From assembly GCA_947498785.1 (NCBI GenBank), contig CANMLS010000015.1:1-64000 (forward strand): a stretch of 64,000 bases of DNA, read 5' to 3'. Below, piece after piece: positions 46,124-55,224 of the stretch. How positions within the stretch are numbered: position 1 is the stretch's first letter; each line of letters begins with the position of its first letter. Source of the DNA: an uncultured Aquimarina sp. (GTDB taxonomy: Bacteria; Bacteroidota; Bacteroidia; Flavobacteriales; Flavobacteriaceae). The position numbers and the translations under genes are program-made. The notes under the pieces are model-generated. The model was not told the DNA's origin. It was given only the letters and a program-made list of their open reading frames with translations, and made no database searches.

Positions 46124-46321
46124 TACTCTTAAAACTAATTTTTTTCAAAGAAATTCATAGTTTTATTGAACCTGTCGAAGTACAATTTTCTGTCGAAAAT
46201 CACTCGAACTAATGTAAATTTTCTTATACCAAAGGTGGGTTAAATAGAAAGGTATCTTACTTAAGCAGCAAAAACCAAATTATTTACCTAATTTTGGAAT
46301 CAATTCACCGAGTAAATAAGA

Positions 46322-47791
46322 ATGAAAAAATCACGTCCTATTATGTTCGTGGGCACAGGCTCTGATGTTGGTAAAAGTATGCTGGTTACAGGTGTCTGTA
46401 GACTGTTAAGACAAAAAGGATATACTCCAGCTCCATTCAAAGCGCAAAACATGTCACTTAATAGTTTTGTAACTCCAGATGGACTGGAGATCGGAAGAGC
46501 GCAAGCAGTGCAAGCAGAAGCATGTAATATTGATTGTTCTACAGACATGAATCCTATTCTACTAAAACCTTCTGGTACTAATAAATCTCAGGTAGTATTA
46601 CATGGTAAACCTATTGGTGATCAAACTATAAAGGACTACTTTTTAGGAAATAATAAAACACACTTGTTTGAAGAGGCTAAGACTGCATTTTTTCGATTAC
46701 AAGAAAGGTATAGCCCAATTGTTTTAGAAGGGGCAGGGAGTATTAGTGAGCTCAATTTAAAACATCGAGATATTGTCAATATGCGAATGGCACAAGCCGC
46801 AAATGCAGATGTATACTTGATAGCAGATATTGATAGAGGAGGCGTTTTTGCGAGTGTGTATGGATCTATAGCTTTGCTAGAGCCTTGGGAAAAGGAATTG
46901 ATAAAAGGGATTATTATTAATAAATTTAGAGGTGACGTTTCCTTATTTGAAGAAGGGAAAAATATGCTAGAGAAACTTACTGGAATTCCAGTATTAGGCA
47001 TCGTCCCTTATGCACAAGATATCTATATCGAAGAAGAAGACTCTGTGGGGTTACAAAAAAAGAAAAACATGGGTGCAAAGGGAAGTGTTAATATAGCAAT
47101 CGTACTACTTCCTTATATCTCCAATTATACTGATTTTAATGTGTTAGAAAAGGATTCGAGAACACATTTATTTTATTCTAATGATCCCAGAAGTATTGCT
47201 GAAGCAGATATTATCATACTTCCTGGAAGTAAAAATACGATTCAGGATCTTTTATTTCTTAGAGAAAAAGGAATTGCAGAAGTGATTTTAAAAGCTCATG
47301 AATTACAAAAAATGATTATAGGTATTTGCGGAGGATATCAAATGTTAGGAAACCGTATAGATGATCCCCTTGGAGTAGAAAGTGATGTAAAGACGCTTCC
47401 AGGGCTTGGGATTATACCCATTATAACCGAATTGACTGCAGAAAAAACGACTACACAATGTAGTTTCAAGTTCAAAGAATATCCAGAAATATGTACAGGA
47501 TATGAGATTCATATGGGAGAAACTACTTTTGAACATACAGCACCTTTAAATCAAATAGGAGAACAGACTGAAGGATATCGACAGAAAAATTGTTGGGGTA
47601 CTTATATTCATGGTATTTTGGATAATGCTGTTGTGATAGAAGATATATTGAGAAATTTCTCTTCAGAAAAATCAGAAACAAATTTTGATTACAAAGCGTA
47701 TAAAGAAGAGAATTATGATAAGCTCGCTAATTTATTAGAAAAGCACATAAACATAGAAGCTATAATCTTAGAAATGCAATTAATATCATGA
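46322..47791 (+). CDS. cobQ: Cobyric acid synthase CobQ
   Basis: A 489-residue glutamine-dependent amidotransferase. The N-terminal P-loop is GTGSDVGKSM (11-20), with PAPFKAQNMSLNSFVTPDGL and ILLKPSGTNKSQVV typical of CobQ/CbiP. The C-terminal class I glutaminase domain has the Cys in IIGICGGYQMLG (about 338) and the His in WGTYIHGILDN (about 432). It amidates b, d, e and g side chains of adenosylcobyrinate diamide. It is the first of four overlapping genes. No B12 riboswitch is seen upstream of it. Confidence 0.93.
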   Translation: MKKSRPIMFVGTGSDVGKSMLVTGVCRLLRQKGYTPAPFKAQNMSLNSFVTPDGLEIGRAQAVQAEACNIDCSTDMNPILLKPSGTNKSQVVLHGKPIGDQTIKDYFLGNNKTHLFEEAKTAFFRLQERYSPIVLEGAGSISELNLKHRDIVNMRMAQAANADVYLIADIDRGGVFASVYGSIALLEPWEKELIKGIIINKFRGDVSLFEEGKNMLEKLTGIPVLGIVPYAQDIYIEEEDSVGLQKKKNMGAKGSVNIAIVLLPYISNYTDFNVLEKDSRTHLFYSNDPRSIAEADIIILPGSKNTIQDLLFLREKGIAEVILKAHELQKMIIGICGGYQMLGNRIDDPLGVESDVKTLPGLGIIPIITELTAEKTTTQCSFKFKEYPEICTGYEIHMGETTFEHTAPLNQIGEQTEGYRQKNCWGTYIHGILDNAVVIEDILRNFSSEKSETNFDYKAYKEENYDKLANLLEKHINIEAIILEMQLIS

Positions 47792-48807
47792 TCTACGGGC
47801 ACGGGGATGATAGATATCGATATGCAATAGAATTTAAAGCTAATTTTAGCTCTAATGTTTGGTATGAAAGAACTTCTGAAGAGCTTTTGTCACATCTTAG
47901 TGAGTATCTCCCAGCTATAGCAAATTATCCAACTCCCAATGCTGATGAATTGGCAGAGAAAATAGCGTCACACCATCAATTGAAACCAGATAGTATATTA
48001 ATTACCAATGGAGCAACCGAGGCATTCTATATGATCGCCTCCATATTTTATGGCAAGAAAGCAGCCATAGGTATTCCTACATTTTCTGAATATGAAGATG
48101 CTTGCACAAAAAATAAAATGCACCTTCGGTATTATAAACGTTCAAATCTGCAGCACACAAATTTTGAAGACGATTTAGTGTTTGTTTGTAATCCTAATAA
48201 TCCAGATGGTTTCAGTACAACGACTTCAGAACTACAAGAGTTATTGATTAAATATCCTGATACAACATTTGTAATTGATGAAGCATATATTGATTTTACT
48301 TTCCAGATTACTTCTTGTATTCTTTTATTAGAAGAATTTGATAATCTTATTATTGTAAAATCATTAACCAAATTGTTCTCTATACCGGGGCTAAGATTAG
48401 GGTATATTGTGTGTAATCCAGAAACAAAAAATAGACTTCAACAATCTAAAATGCCATGGAGTGTTAATGCAATGGCGATAGAAGCGGGTAACTATATCTT
48501 TAATAATTACCATACAATTTGTCCAAATATGAAGATACTTCTAGCGTATAGTAAAACCTTACAAAAACAAATTGACTCACTAAATTATTTTAGCGTTACA
48601 TCTTCAGAAACAAATTATTTTTTAGCGCAACTAAAAACACCAGACGCTGCAAAATTGAAAGATTATTTAGCATATACTCACCAACTATTAATAAGAGATG
48701 CTTCAAATTTTAGAGGTTTGGATGAGCATTATATTCGGATTGCCAGTCAAGATCCTAAAAAAAATGAATTATTGGTTAATGCTTTGAAAGAATGGAGTAC
48801 ACGTTAA
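47788..48807 (+). CDS. cobD: L-threonine-O-3-phosphate decarboxylase-like aminotransferase CobD
   Basis: A 339-residue fold-type I PLP enzyme. It has the N-terminal GHGDD segment (compare HGGN of CobD), ITNGATEAFY, VFVCNPNNPDGFST, VIDEAYIDF and the Schiff-base Lys in KSLTKLFSIPGLRLGY (about 196). In the cobalamin pathway it makes aminopropanol phosphate from threonine phosphate. HisC-like transaminases look alike, but the gene overlaps cobQ by 4 nt and cbiB by 16 nt, which favours CobD. Confidence 0.85.
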   Translation: MIYGHGDDRYRYAIEFKANFSSNVWYERTSEELLSHLSEYLPAIANYPTPNADELAEKIASHHQLKPDSILITNGATEAFYMIASIFYGKKAAIGIPTFSEYEDACTKNKMHLRYYKRSNLQHTNFEDDLVFVCNPNNPDGFSTTTSELQELLIKYPDTTFVIDEAYIDFTFQITSCILLLEEFDNLIIVKSLTKLFSIPGLRLGYIVCNPETKNRLQQSKMPWSVNAMAIEAGNYIFNNYHTICPNMKILLAYSKTLQKQIDSLNYFSVTSSETNYFLAQLKTPDAAKLKDYLAYTHQLLIRDASNFRGLDEHYIRIASQDPKKNELLVNALKEWSTR

Positions 48808-49721
48808 TAATAGTTCCTTTAATCATTGGATATGTGCTTGATTTGATACTTGGAGACCCAAGATGGCTTCCGCACCCAATACGGTTATTTGGAAACAGTA
48901 TTGCGATCGGAGAAAAAAAAATGAATACAGGTTCTTTTATTTTTATCAAAGGAATGTTACTTACATTACTATTAGTAAGTATTGTATTACTATTTTTTTA
49001 TGCAGCACAAAAATTGTTGCAACCTTTTCCAATAGGATATTATATTTTCACCCCCATATTTGTGTTTTTTGCTCTAGCAAATAAGAGCTTGATCGATGAA
49101 GGAAAGGCAGTTTTTGAAGCTTTAAAAGAAGGGTTGAATTCTGGTCAAAAACGATTATCCTGGATTGTAGGACGAGAGACAGATCAACTGAATGAACAGC
49201 AAATAAAAATAGCCGTTTTTGAGACTATGTCAGAAAACCTTAGCGATGGCGTTATTGCACCTCTATTTTATTATGCGTTATTTGGAGTTCCAGGGGCTAT
49301 GGGCTATAAAATGATTAATACATTGGATTCTATGATTGGATATAAAAATGAACGGTATATCAATTTTGGAAAGTTTGCTGCCAAGTTGGATGATGTTGTT
49401 AACTATCTGCCTGCTAGAATTACTGCAGTTTTAATGTTAATCGTGACTGCAAAACTTCATAAGATTCTTTTTGTGATCAAATATGGGAAACAACATACAA
49501 GCCCAAATGCAGGATATCCCGAAGCAGCATTAGCGGCAATTTTGGATTGTAAATTCGGTGGGCCAAACTATTATCATAAAAAGCTGATAGATAAGCCTTA
49601 TATAGGAACAAATAATAGAATTATAGAAGATCATGAGATAAAAGTTGTGGCAAAGATTAACCAAAAAGTGACATTTGTTTTTGTAGTAATAATCTGCAGC
49701 ATATATTTTTTCCTATCATGA
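48792..49721 (+). CDS. cbiB: Adenosylcobinamide-phosphate synthase CbiB
   Basis: A 309-residue polytopic membrane protein of the CbiB/CobD family. GYVLDLILGDPRWLPHPIRL (14-33) is the family hallmark, followed by about five transmembrane helices, SENLSDGVIAPLFYYALFG, a GAMGYKMINTLDSMIGYKN block and SPNAGYPEAALAAILDCKFG. It attaches aminopropanol phosphate to cobyric acid. It is coupled upstream to CobD (its substrate supplier) and downstream (ATGA overlap) to the AAA ATPase. Confidence 0.93.
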   Translation: MEYTLIIVPLIIGYVLDLILGDPRWLPHPIRLFGNSIAIGEKKMNTGSFIFIKGMLLTLLLVSIVLLFFYAAQKLLQPFPIGYYIFTPIFVFFALANKSLIDEGKAVFEALKEGLNSGQKRLSWIVGRETDQLNEQQIKIAVFETMSENLSDGVIAPLFYYALFGVPGAMGYKMINTLDSMIGYKNERYINFGKFAAKLDDVVNYLPARITAVLMLIVTAKLHKILFVIKYGKQHTSPNAGYPEAALAAILDCKFGGPNYYHKKLIDKPYIGTNNRIIEDHEIKVVAKINQKVTFVFVVIICSIYFFLS

Positions 49722-50242
49722 ACAAAAGATATATCATAACGGGAGCTCCTGGTACAGGAAAAACAAGTTTAATTACTAAGTTACAAAAAAATGGATATCC
49801 ATGCTATGAAGAAATATCCAGAAAAATAATTAAAGAGCAGCAGCAAATAGGAAAAAATAAAACTCCATGGGGAGACCTTTCTGGTTTTGTAGACCTAGTA
49901 TATCAGCAGACGATAAGAGAATTGCAAAATCCTATAGATCAATACACTTTTGTAGACCGAGGATTACCTGATACCATTGCTTATTTAAAATCAAAACCTT
50001 GTGCCATTCCACAATATTTGTTGAATTTTCCTTTTAAAACTTATTATGCTAGCACCGTATTTCTTGCACCACCCTGGGAGGAAATCTATATCAATGATCC
50101 TCAACGCCCTCAATCTAACAAAGAATCAATACAAATTCATAAGCATCTTATAGAAACGTATGAAGAATTAAATTTTAAGGTAGAGATTTTACCAAAAACA
50201 ACTTTAATAAAACGTGTTGATTTTATTCAATCTATTATTTAG
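49718..50242 (+). CDS. AAA_28-type ATPase in the cobalamin operon
   Basis: A 174-residue P-loop protein with Walker A ITGAPGTGKTSL (7-18), EISRKIIKEQQQIGKNKTPW and the Asp/Arg motif FVDRGLPDTIAYL (about 82-94) typical of AAA_28 and nucleotide-kinase-like proteins. The function in B12 synthesis is not established. A cobinamide-kinase-like or nucleobase-related role is possible. Its start overlaps cbiB by 4 nt, so it is surely co-expressed. Confidence 0.75.
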   Translation: MNKRYIITGAPGTGKTSLITKLQKNGYPCYEEISRKIIKEQQQIGKNKTPWGDLSGFVDLVYQQTIRELQNPIDQYTFVDRGLPDTIAYLKSKPCAIPQYLLNFPFKTYYASTVFLAPPWEEIYINDPQRPQSNKESIQIHKHLIETYEELNFKVEILPKTTLIKRVDFIQSII

Positions 50243-50261
50243 TATCTTCGCCCTTGATTTT

Positions 50262-50419
50262 ATGGTTCTTATAGAAATAAAAGATGAAAAGGGAATTTGG
50301 TGAAAATCCAAAACTGTTCCCGCAACTGTAATACATACTTAAAAATTACGATCGGTATACCACTGTAGTAATCCTATGGGAAGGTGATTGTAATTATGTA
50401 AAGTCAGGAGACCTGCCAT
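50262..50419 (+). ncRNA. Cobalamin (B12) riboswitch
   Basis: The core reads GGGAATTTGGTGAAAATCC, then CTGTTCCCGCAACTGTAA (the B12-box region) and later AAGTCAGGAGACCTGCC, the closing P-stem. This order and spacing are those of the class I/AdoCbl riboswitch. It starts about 20 bp after the AAA gene and precedes the TonB receptor, so B12 would repress receptor expression. The expression platform is the terminator-like hairpins at 50437-50505. Confidence 0.93.
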
Positions 50420-50436
50420 AATATCATTTTAATAAT

Positions 50437-50505
50437 AACTCTCGGGTAAAGAGTTAGATATAACTAAGAATCATTCTTTACAATTATAGAAGGATTCTTT
50501 TTATC
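50437..50505 (+). terminator. Riboswitch expression-platform hairpins
   Basis: A 6-bp hairpin (AACTCT with AGAGTT) is followed by a larger one, AAGAATC (50466-50472) with GATTCTT (50493-50499) and then TTTAT. This matches a factor-independent terminator between riboswitch and start codon. The long loop makes it less certain. Confidence 0.55.
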
Positions 50506-50538
50506 TCTATAACTTTTCCCACTTAACTTAACTTTTTA

Positions 50539-52800
50539 ATGAAAAAAATTATGTTTAGTGGCGTATTGGTATTTATGGGGCTTTCCAGCTTTTCACAATC
50601 CAACACCATTTTAAAAGGAATTATAAAAGATGCCAATACTGGTTCTAATATTCCAGATGTTTCTATTCAAATCGCAGAATACAATAATACAGTCAATAGC
50701 GATTTGGATGGACGATATCAAATAACATTACCAACAGGCCAACACAATATTCTATTTTCTGCCATTGGATATAGCACGATTACAAAAAAAATTAATTTAA
50801 AAGAAAAAGAGCAAATTTTAAATATTGGTCTTCCTTATTCTATTACAGAATTATCAGAAGTAGTTATTCAATCTGATAAAAAGAAAGAGATTGGAGTAAA
50901 TCAAGTATCCAAAATATCATTAAAACTTAGGCCTGTAAACAGTGCTCAGGATTTATTAAAAACAGTTCCAGGTTTGTTTATTGCTCAACATGCAGGAGGC
51001 GGTAAAGCCGAACAAATCTTTTTACGAGGTTTTGATAATGATCACGGTACTGACTTTGCTGTATTTGTTGATGACATACCTGTTAATTTAAGTTCACATG
51101 CTCACGGACAAGGATATGCTGATTTACACTTCCTTATTCCTGAAACAGTAGAAGATGCAAACTATTATAAAGGTCCTCATGAGGCATCTATAGGAAATTT
51201 TGCGGTTTCTGGAGCAGCTTCATATACTACAAAAAGAAGACTTAATAAAAATTCGATCAAACTTGAATATGGGCAGTATGATGTTGTTCGAGCACTGGGA
51301 ATGGTTACACTGTTGGACAAAAAGAATTTTTTATCCAAAAATTATGAAAATGCTTATATAGCCATAGAAGGCACATACAACAAAAGTTTTTTTGATAGTC
51401 CGCAAAACCTAAAACGATTAAATACTTTGTCTAAATATACTTTAGATATAAATGATCAAAATACTTTAACTACTTCTATATCTACCTTTCACAGTAATTG
51501 GAACGCTTCTGGACAAATCCCTTTAAGAGCTATTCAATCAGGAAGTATTGATCGATTTGGTGCTATAGACGATACCGAAGGAGGAGATACTGAACGTCTC
51601 CATATAAACTTTCAATTAGAGTCTCTTTTATCAGATAAGGTATCCTTTAAAAATCAAGTTTATTACCTATCCAATATATATAACCTCTACTCTAATTTTA
51701 CATTTTTCCAAAATGATCCAATTCTTGGAGATATGATACATCAGTTTGAAGATCGTGACATGTTCGGTTATAATGGGGAATTTTCTTGGGATACCAAAAT
51801 CGGTAAGCTGGAGAGTAAAACAGATTTTGGATTAAGTGTGTTAAATAATAACAATAGAATTGGATTAAACAATAGTATTCGTAGGGAAACTTTAGAAACG
51901 GTCAACACATTCAAAATTAAAGAGACCAATTATAGTATATATATAAAAGAGCAATTAAAACTGACTAATAAATTTTCGATTCTAGCAGGGTTGAGAGGTG
52001 ATTATTTTACCTTTGACTTAGAGGAAATAATCCCAGAACTGGCTAAAGGTAAAACAGATGCTTTTAGATTTAGCCCTAAAATAAGTCTTTTCTATGACCT
52101 CACCGAAAAAATGCAATTATATGCAAAGGCAAGTTCTGGTTTTCATTCAAATTACTCTCAGGCAGCGGTAAATCAAAAATCAATACATCCTTTGCCTAAA
52201 GCTGTAGGGTATGATCTTGGAACAGAATTTAAGATCGGAAATCGATTTATAGCGAATATTTCTGCTTGGTATCTTAAAAGTGATGCCGAATTCGTATTTG
52301 TTCCAGATGATGGCTTTGAGTTCGAAAACAAAGGACGATCAGAAAGAGTTGGAGGCGAAGCCTCCTTTCGTTATCAACCATTATCATTTTTTTGGATAGA
52401 TACTGATCTAAATTATAGTTATGGTACTTTGCTAGATGAACCTGAAGATGCCAATAAAATACCTTCTGCTCCTAGGTTCACTTCAACAGGTGGTGCTACT
52501 TTAAAACTTAAAAACGGGATTAAAGGATCTCTTAGGTATAGGTTTCTTGGAGAGCGACCGCTGATAGAAGATGAATCTGTAATTGCAGATGAATATTTTT
52601 TGATGGATGCAGTGATTAATTATACTCAACCCTCTTATGAGATTGGATTATCGGTAGAAAATATATTTGATCAGGAATGGATAGAAGCTGTGTTTTATGA
52701 TTCTTCGCAACTTCAAAACGAACCCGCTCCAGTTGATGATTTTCATTTTACTCCAGGGAATCCTTTTTTAGCTAAATTAAGTCTAACATATTTCTTCTAA
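50539..52800 (+). CDS. btuB: BtuB-like TonB-dependent cobalamin receptor
   Basis: A 753-residue outer-membrane receptor with a signal peptide (about 1-19), a carboxypeptidase-regulatory-like domain (about 24-105) and a plug with DLLKTVPGLFIAQHAGGGKA, QIFLRGFDNDHGTDFAVFVD and HGQGYADLHFLIPETVED. The barrel ends in LSLTYFF. The His-rich HAHGQGYADLHF loop resembles receptors of small metal complexes. The B12 riboswitch directly upstream assigns cobalamin or a corrinoid as cargo. It heads the second cobalamin operon. Confidence 0.9.
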   Translation: MKKIMFSGVLVFMGLSSFSQSNTILKGIIKDANTGSNIPDVSIQIAEYNNTVNSDLDGRYQITLPTGQHNILFSAIGYSTITKKINLKEKEQILNIGLPYSITELSEVVIQSDKKKEIGVNQVSKISLKLRPVNSAQDLLKTVPGLFIAQHAGGGKAEQIFLRGFDNDHGTDFAVFVDDIPVNLSSHAHGQGYADLHFLIPETVEDANYYKGPHEASIGNFAVSGAASYTTKRRLNKNSIKLEYGQYDVVRALGMVTLLDKKNFLSKNYENAYIAIEGTYNKSFFDSPQNLKRLNTLSKYTLDINDQNTLTTSISTFHSNWNASGQIPLRAIQSGSIDRFGAIDDTEGGDTERLHINFQLESLLSDKVSFKNQVYYLSNIYNLYSNFTFFQNDPILGDMIHQFEDRDMFGYNGEFSWDTKIGKLESKTDFGLSVLNNNNRIGLNNSIRRETLETVNTFKIKETNYSIYIKEQLKLTNKFSILAGLRGDYFTFDLEEIIPELAKGKTDAFRFSPKISLFYDLTEKMQLYAKASSGFHSNYSQAAVNQKSIHPLPKAVGYDLGTEFKIGNRFIANISAWYLKSDAEFVFVPDDGFEFENKGRSERVGGEASFRYQPLSFFWIDTDLNYSYGTLLDEPEDANKIPSAPRFTSTGGATLKLKNGIKGSLRYRFLGERPLIEDESVIADEYFLMDAVINYTQPSYEIGLSVENIFDQEWIEAVFYDSSQLQNEPAPVDDFHFTPGNPFLAKLSLTYFF

Positions 52801-52802
52801 TT

Positions 52803-53627
52803 ATGGGAAAAAACATACCAAAAGTAACAACAACATTTCAATTTTGTGATGGAGGTTCTTGCCAAAAAGCAAAAAGCGAAATAGCAGTACGAGAAGCAAG
52901 AGCATATCTTCGTAATGAAGGATTATGGGACAATACACATACCATAAAAACCAGGTGTAATGGTAGATGCGAAGACGCACCTACCTGGATTATACAGCCT
53001 GGTAATTTTTGGTATAAAAATTTAACTCCAGAGAAAGCAGTAGCTATAATGAAATCTCACATAGAGGAGAATCAACCAGTAGAAGAATATCTATTGTATA
53101 AGGAAGGGTGGTCTGTATTAGTAACAGAAAATGAAAAAACAATAGCTCCGCCAGTTTTTAAACATAAAACAGATGAGGTATATGGAGAGGTTTTGATAGC
53201 AAGAGCATTCGCATCAGATCAACATTTATATCCATTGTTTCAATATTTATTTCAAGACCCTAAACCAATAACAGTACAAGTTGAAGAAAATTCTGCGATG
53301 ACTATTGATCAACCTCATCAAGTAGATTATAGTGATAAATACGAAGTAAAAATAATAGGAGAACAATTACAATTATCATTGGCTATTGCCAGTCTTCCTA
53401 AAGATATTTCTGCAACCATTGCAGATCGTAAAGTAAGTGTTGCAGAAGTGATCTGGCTGAAAAAAAGAACTATCTTTACCAAGGCATTAAGGTTTAAAAA
53501 CAAAAAAGGAAAACACTTGCTTACCATTTGGATAAAAGAAGAAGATAATAGAATCTGGGAGCATATTCTAAAAATATATTTGTCGATGTCACTCAATCAG
53601 ATTAGAATTGAAGAAGATGTGTATTAA
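52803..53627 (+). CDS. Thioredoxin-like [2Fe-2S] ferredoxin with extra C-terminal domain
   Basis: A 274-residue protein. The N-terminal domain has Cys15-X4-Cys20 and Cys52-X3-Cys56, the spacing of thioredoxin-like [2Fe-2S] ferredoxins. The C-terminal part (about 130-274) is a DUF2470-like or unassigned alpha/beta domain. It may supply electrons for cobalt reduction or corrinoid handling, which would fit its place 2 bp after btuB, but no direct evidence exists. The last 11 bases overlap the next gene when its ATG start is used. Confidence 0.72.
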   Translation: MGKNIPKVTTTFQFCDGGSCQKAKSEIAVREARAYLRNEGLWDNTHTIKTRCNGRCEDAPTWIIQPGNFWYKNLTPEKAVAIMKSHIEENQPVEEYLLYKEGWSVLVTENEKTIAPPVFKHKTDEVYGEVLIARAFASDQHLYPLFQYLFQDPKPITVQVEENSAMTIDQPHQVDYSDKYEVKIIGEQLQLSLAIASLPKDISATIADRKVSVAEVIWLKKRTIFTKALRFKNKKGKHLLTIWIKEEDNRIWEHILKIYLSMSLNQIRIEEDVY

Positions 53628-54429
53628 AAATATAAGCATATTAGGTTGTGGATGGTTAGGATTACCTCTTGCTATTGATCTGATTTCAAAAGGAAATATT
53701 ATAAAAGGCTCTACGACGACGACTAGTAAAATTGCAGAACTTCAAAAACTAGGCATCACACCATTTTTATTGAAGTTAGGTGAAGCTTCTGAAAAAACAT
53801 ATAAAGATTTTCTTATAGATAGTGAAGTCGTTATTATCAATTTTCCGCCCAAACGTATCCCTAATATTATAGAAATATACCAACAACAGATACAAAGTAT
53901 ACTTCCATACATTTCGCCAACCCAAAAAGTTATTTTTATTAGTTCCACTTCTGTATATCAAAATACAAATGATGAGGTCACAGAAACTATAAAAATTCGA
54001 CCTGAAAAAGAATCTGGGAAAGCAGTTGCTGTTGTAGAACAATTATTACAAAGACAATTAGAAGAACGGTTAACAATTATTCGATTATGTGGCCTTATCG
54101 GATATGATCGTTTGCCAGGTCGATTTCTTGCTAATAAGAAAGAGGTTCAAAATGGAGATGCCCCTATCAATGTTATTCATAGAGATGATTGTATTGGACT
54201 TATCAATGCTGTTATAGAAAAGGATGCTTGGGGAGAAATTATTAATGGTTGTGCAGACCATCATCCTTTGCGCAAAGACTTTTATACCTTGGCAGCAAAC
54301 AAAATTAAACTCATCCCCCCAACTTTTATTAAACAAGAAAGTATAGTTTATAAAATTATCTCGAATACGAAGAGTAAAAAACTATTAGAATATAATTACA
54401 AACATCCCGACCCTTTAAAATTAATTTAA
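53617..54429 (+). CDS. NAD(P)-binding Rossmann-fold protein (YeeZ-like)
   Basis: A 270-residue protein. The ATG at 53617 is preferred over TTG 53608. The N-terminal dinucleotide fold is ISILGCGWLGLPLAIDLIS (GxGxxG type), followed by FISSTSVYQ and an extended SDR-like core with IIRLCGLIGYDRLPGRFLAN. It is of the atypical short-chain dehydrogenase type (YeeZ). It may reduce a corrinoid or siroheme-branch intermediate, which is a guess from location. It ends 1 bp before cobA. Confidence 0.7.
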   Translation: MCIKNISILGCGWLGLPLAIDLISKGNIIKGSTTTTSKIAELQKLGITPFLLKLGEASEKTYKDFLIDSEVVIINFPPKRIPNIIEIYQQQIQSILPYISPTQKVIFISSTSVYQNTNDEVTETIKIRPEKESGKAVAVVEQLLQRQLEERLTIIRLCGLIGYDRLPGRFLANKKEVQNGDAPINVIHRDDCIGLINAVIEKDAWGEIINGCADHHPLRKDFYTLAANKIKLIPPTFIKQESIVYKIISNTKSKKLLEYNYKHPDPLKLI

Positions 54430-54430
54430 A

Positions 54431-55153
54431 ATGCATCTTGTATCTATTGTTGGCGCCGGTCCTGGAGATCCGGATTTATTAACCGTAAAAGCATATCGAC
54501 TTATAGAAGAAGCTAATGTTATTCTTCATGATAATTTAGTTTCTAACAGTATCATGGATATAAGTACAGCCTCAGAAAAAATATATGTAGGGCGTAAATT
54601 TGGAGATACTTCTGATCAAATAGAGCGTCAACAAAAAATAAATGAGTTATTAGAAGCAAATTATCTTTTAGGTAAAAAAGTAGTACGTCTTAAATCAGGA
54701 GATCCTTATGTTTATGGCAGAGCAGCAGAGGAAGCGAGGTATCTAACGGAAAAAAAGATTCCTTTTCAGGTAATTCCTGGGGTTTCTGCAGCATTAGCCG
54801 CTGCTAGCGTTTTTAATATCCCAATTACCGAAAGAAATAAATCTAATGCCATGCTTATTTGCACAGCACATACTGCAGATTATTCTTTTGAGCAACTTAC
54901 AGGAATCGCGCATATGCTCAAAGCCGGAAATACAATTTCGATATATATGGGGCTAAAAAGTTTACATAGAGTAATTCCTAAATTGCTAGAAGTATGTAAA
55001 GAAGATACAATTCCTGTAAATGTAGCATCTAATGTATCACGCCCTAATCAAGAAATAATCACAGGAACTTTAGGCAGTATAGAAGAACAAATTAAAAACA
55101 GCACATTACAAATGCCGGCTGTTCTAATTATAGGAGCAAATCCAATTTTATAA
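54431..55153 (+). CDS. cobA: Uroporphyrinogen-III C-methyltransferase
   Basis: A 240-residue SUMT-type tetrapyrrole methylase. Motifs are IVGAGPGDPDLLTVKAYRL (6-24), RLKSGDPYVYGRAAEE (about 86-101), VIPGVSAALAAASVFNIPIT (about 114-133), YMGL and the C-terminal AVLIIGANPIL. It makes precorrin-2 from uroporphyrinogen III, the entry step to B12 and siroheme. There is no fused CysG part. Together with CbiX it suggests sirohydrochlorin or precorrin-2 supply by this operon. Confidence 0.9.
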   Translation: MHLVSIVGAGPGDPDLLTVKAYRLIEEANVILHDNLVSNSIMDISTASEKIYVGRKFGDTSDQIERQQKINELLEANYLLGKKVVRLKSGDPYVYGRAAEEARYLTEKKIPFQVIPGVSAALAAASVFNIPITERNKSNAMLICTAHTADYSFEQLTGIAHMLKAGNTISIYMGLKSLHRVIPKLLEVCKEDTIPVNVASNVSRPNQEIITGTLGSIEEQIKNSTLQMPAVLIIGANPIL

Positions 55154-55224
55154 GTAAGTTTGTTATTCCTGAGTAGGTTGTAATCTATTTTTGGTTTAAT
55201 AGACAATTTATTTTAATCAAATGT

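Noticed and set aside
46130..46321. A B12 riboswitch ahead of cobQ.
   Set aside because: No GCAACTGTAA-like B12 box or conserved stem set is present; the only riboswitch found is at 50262-50419.
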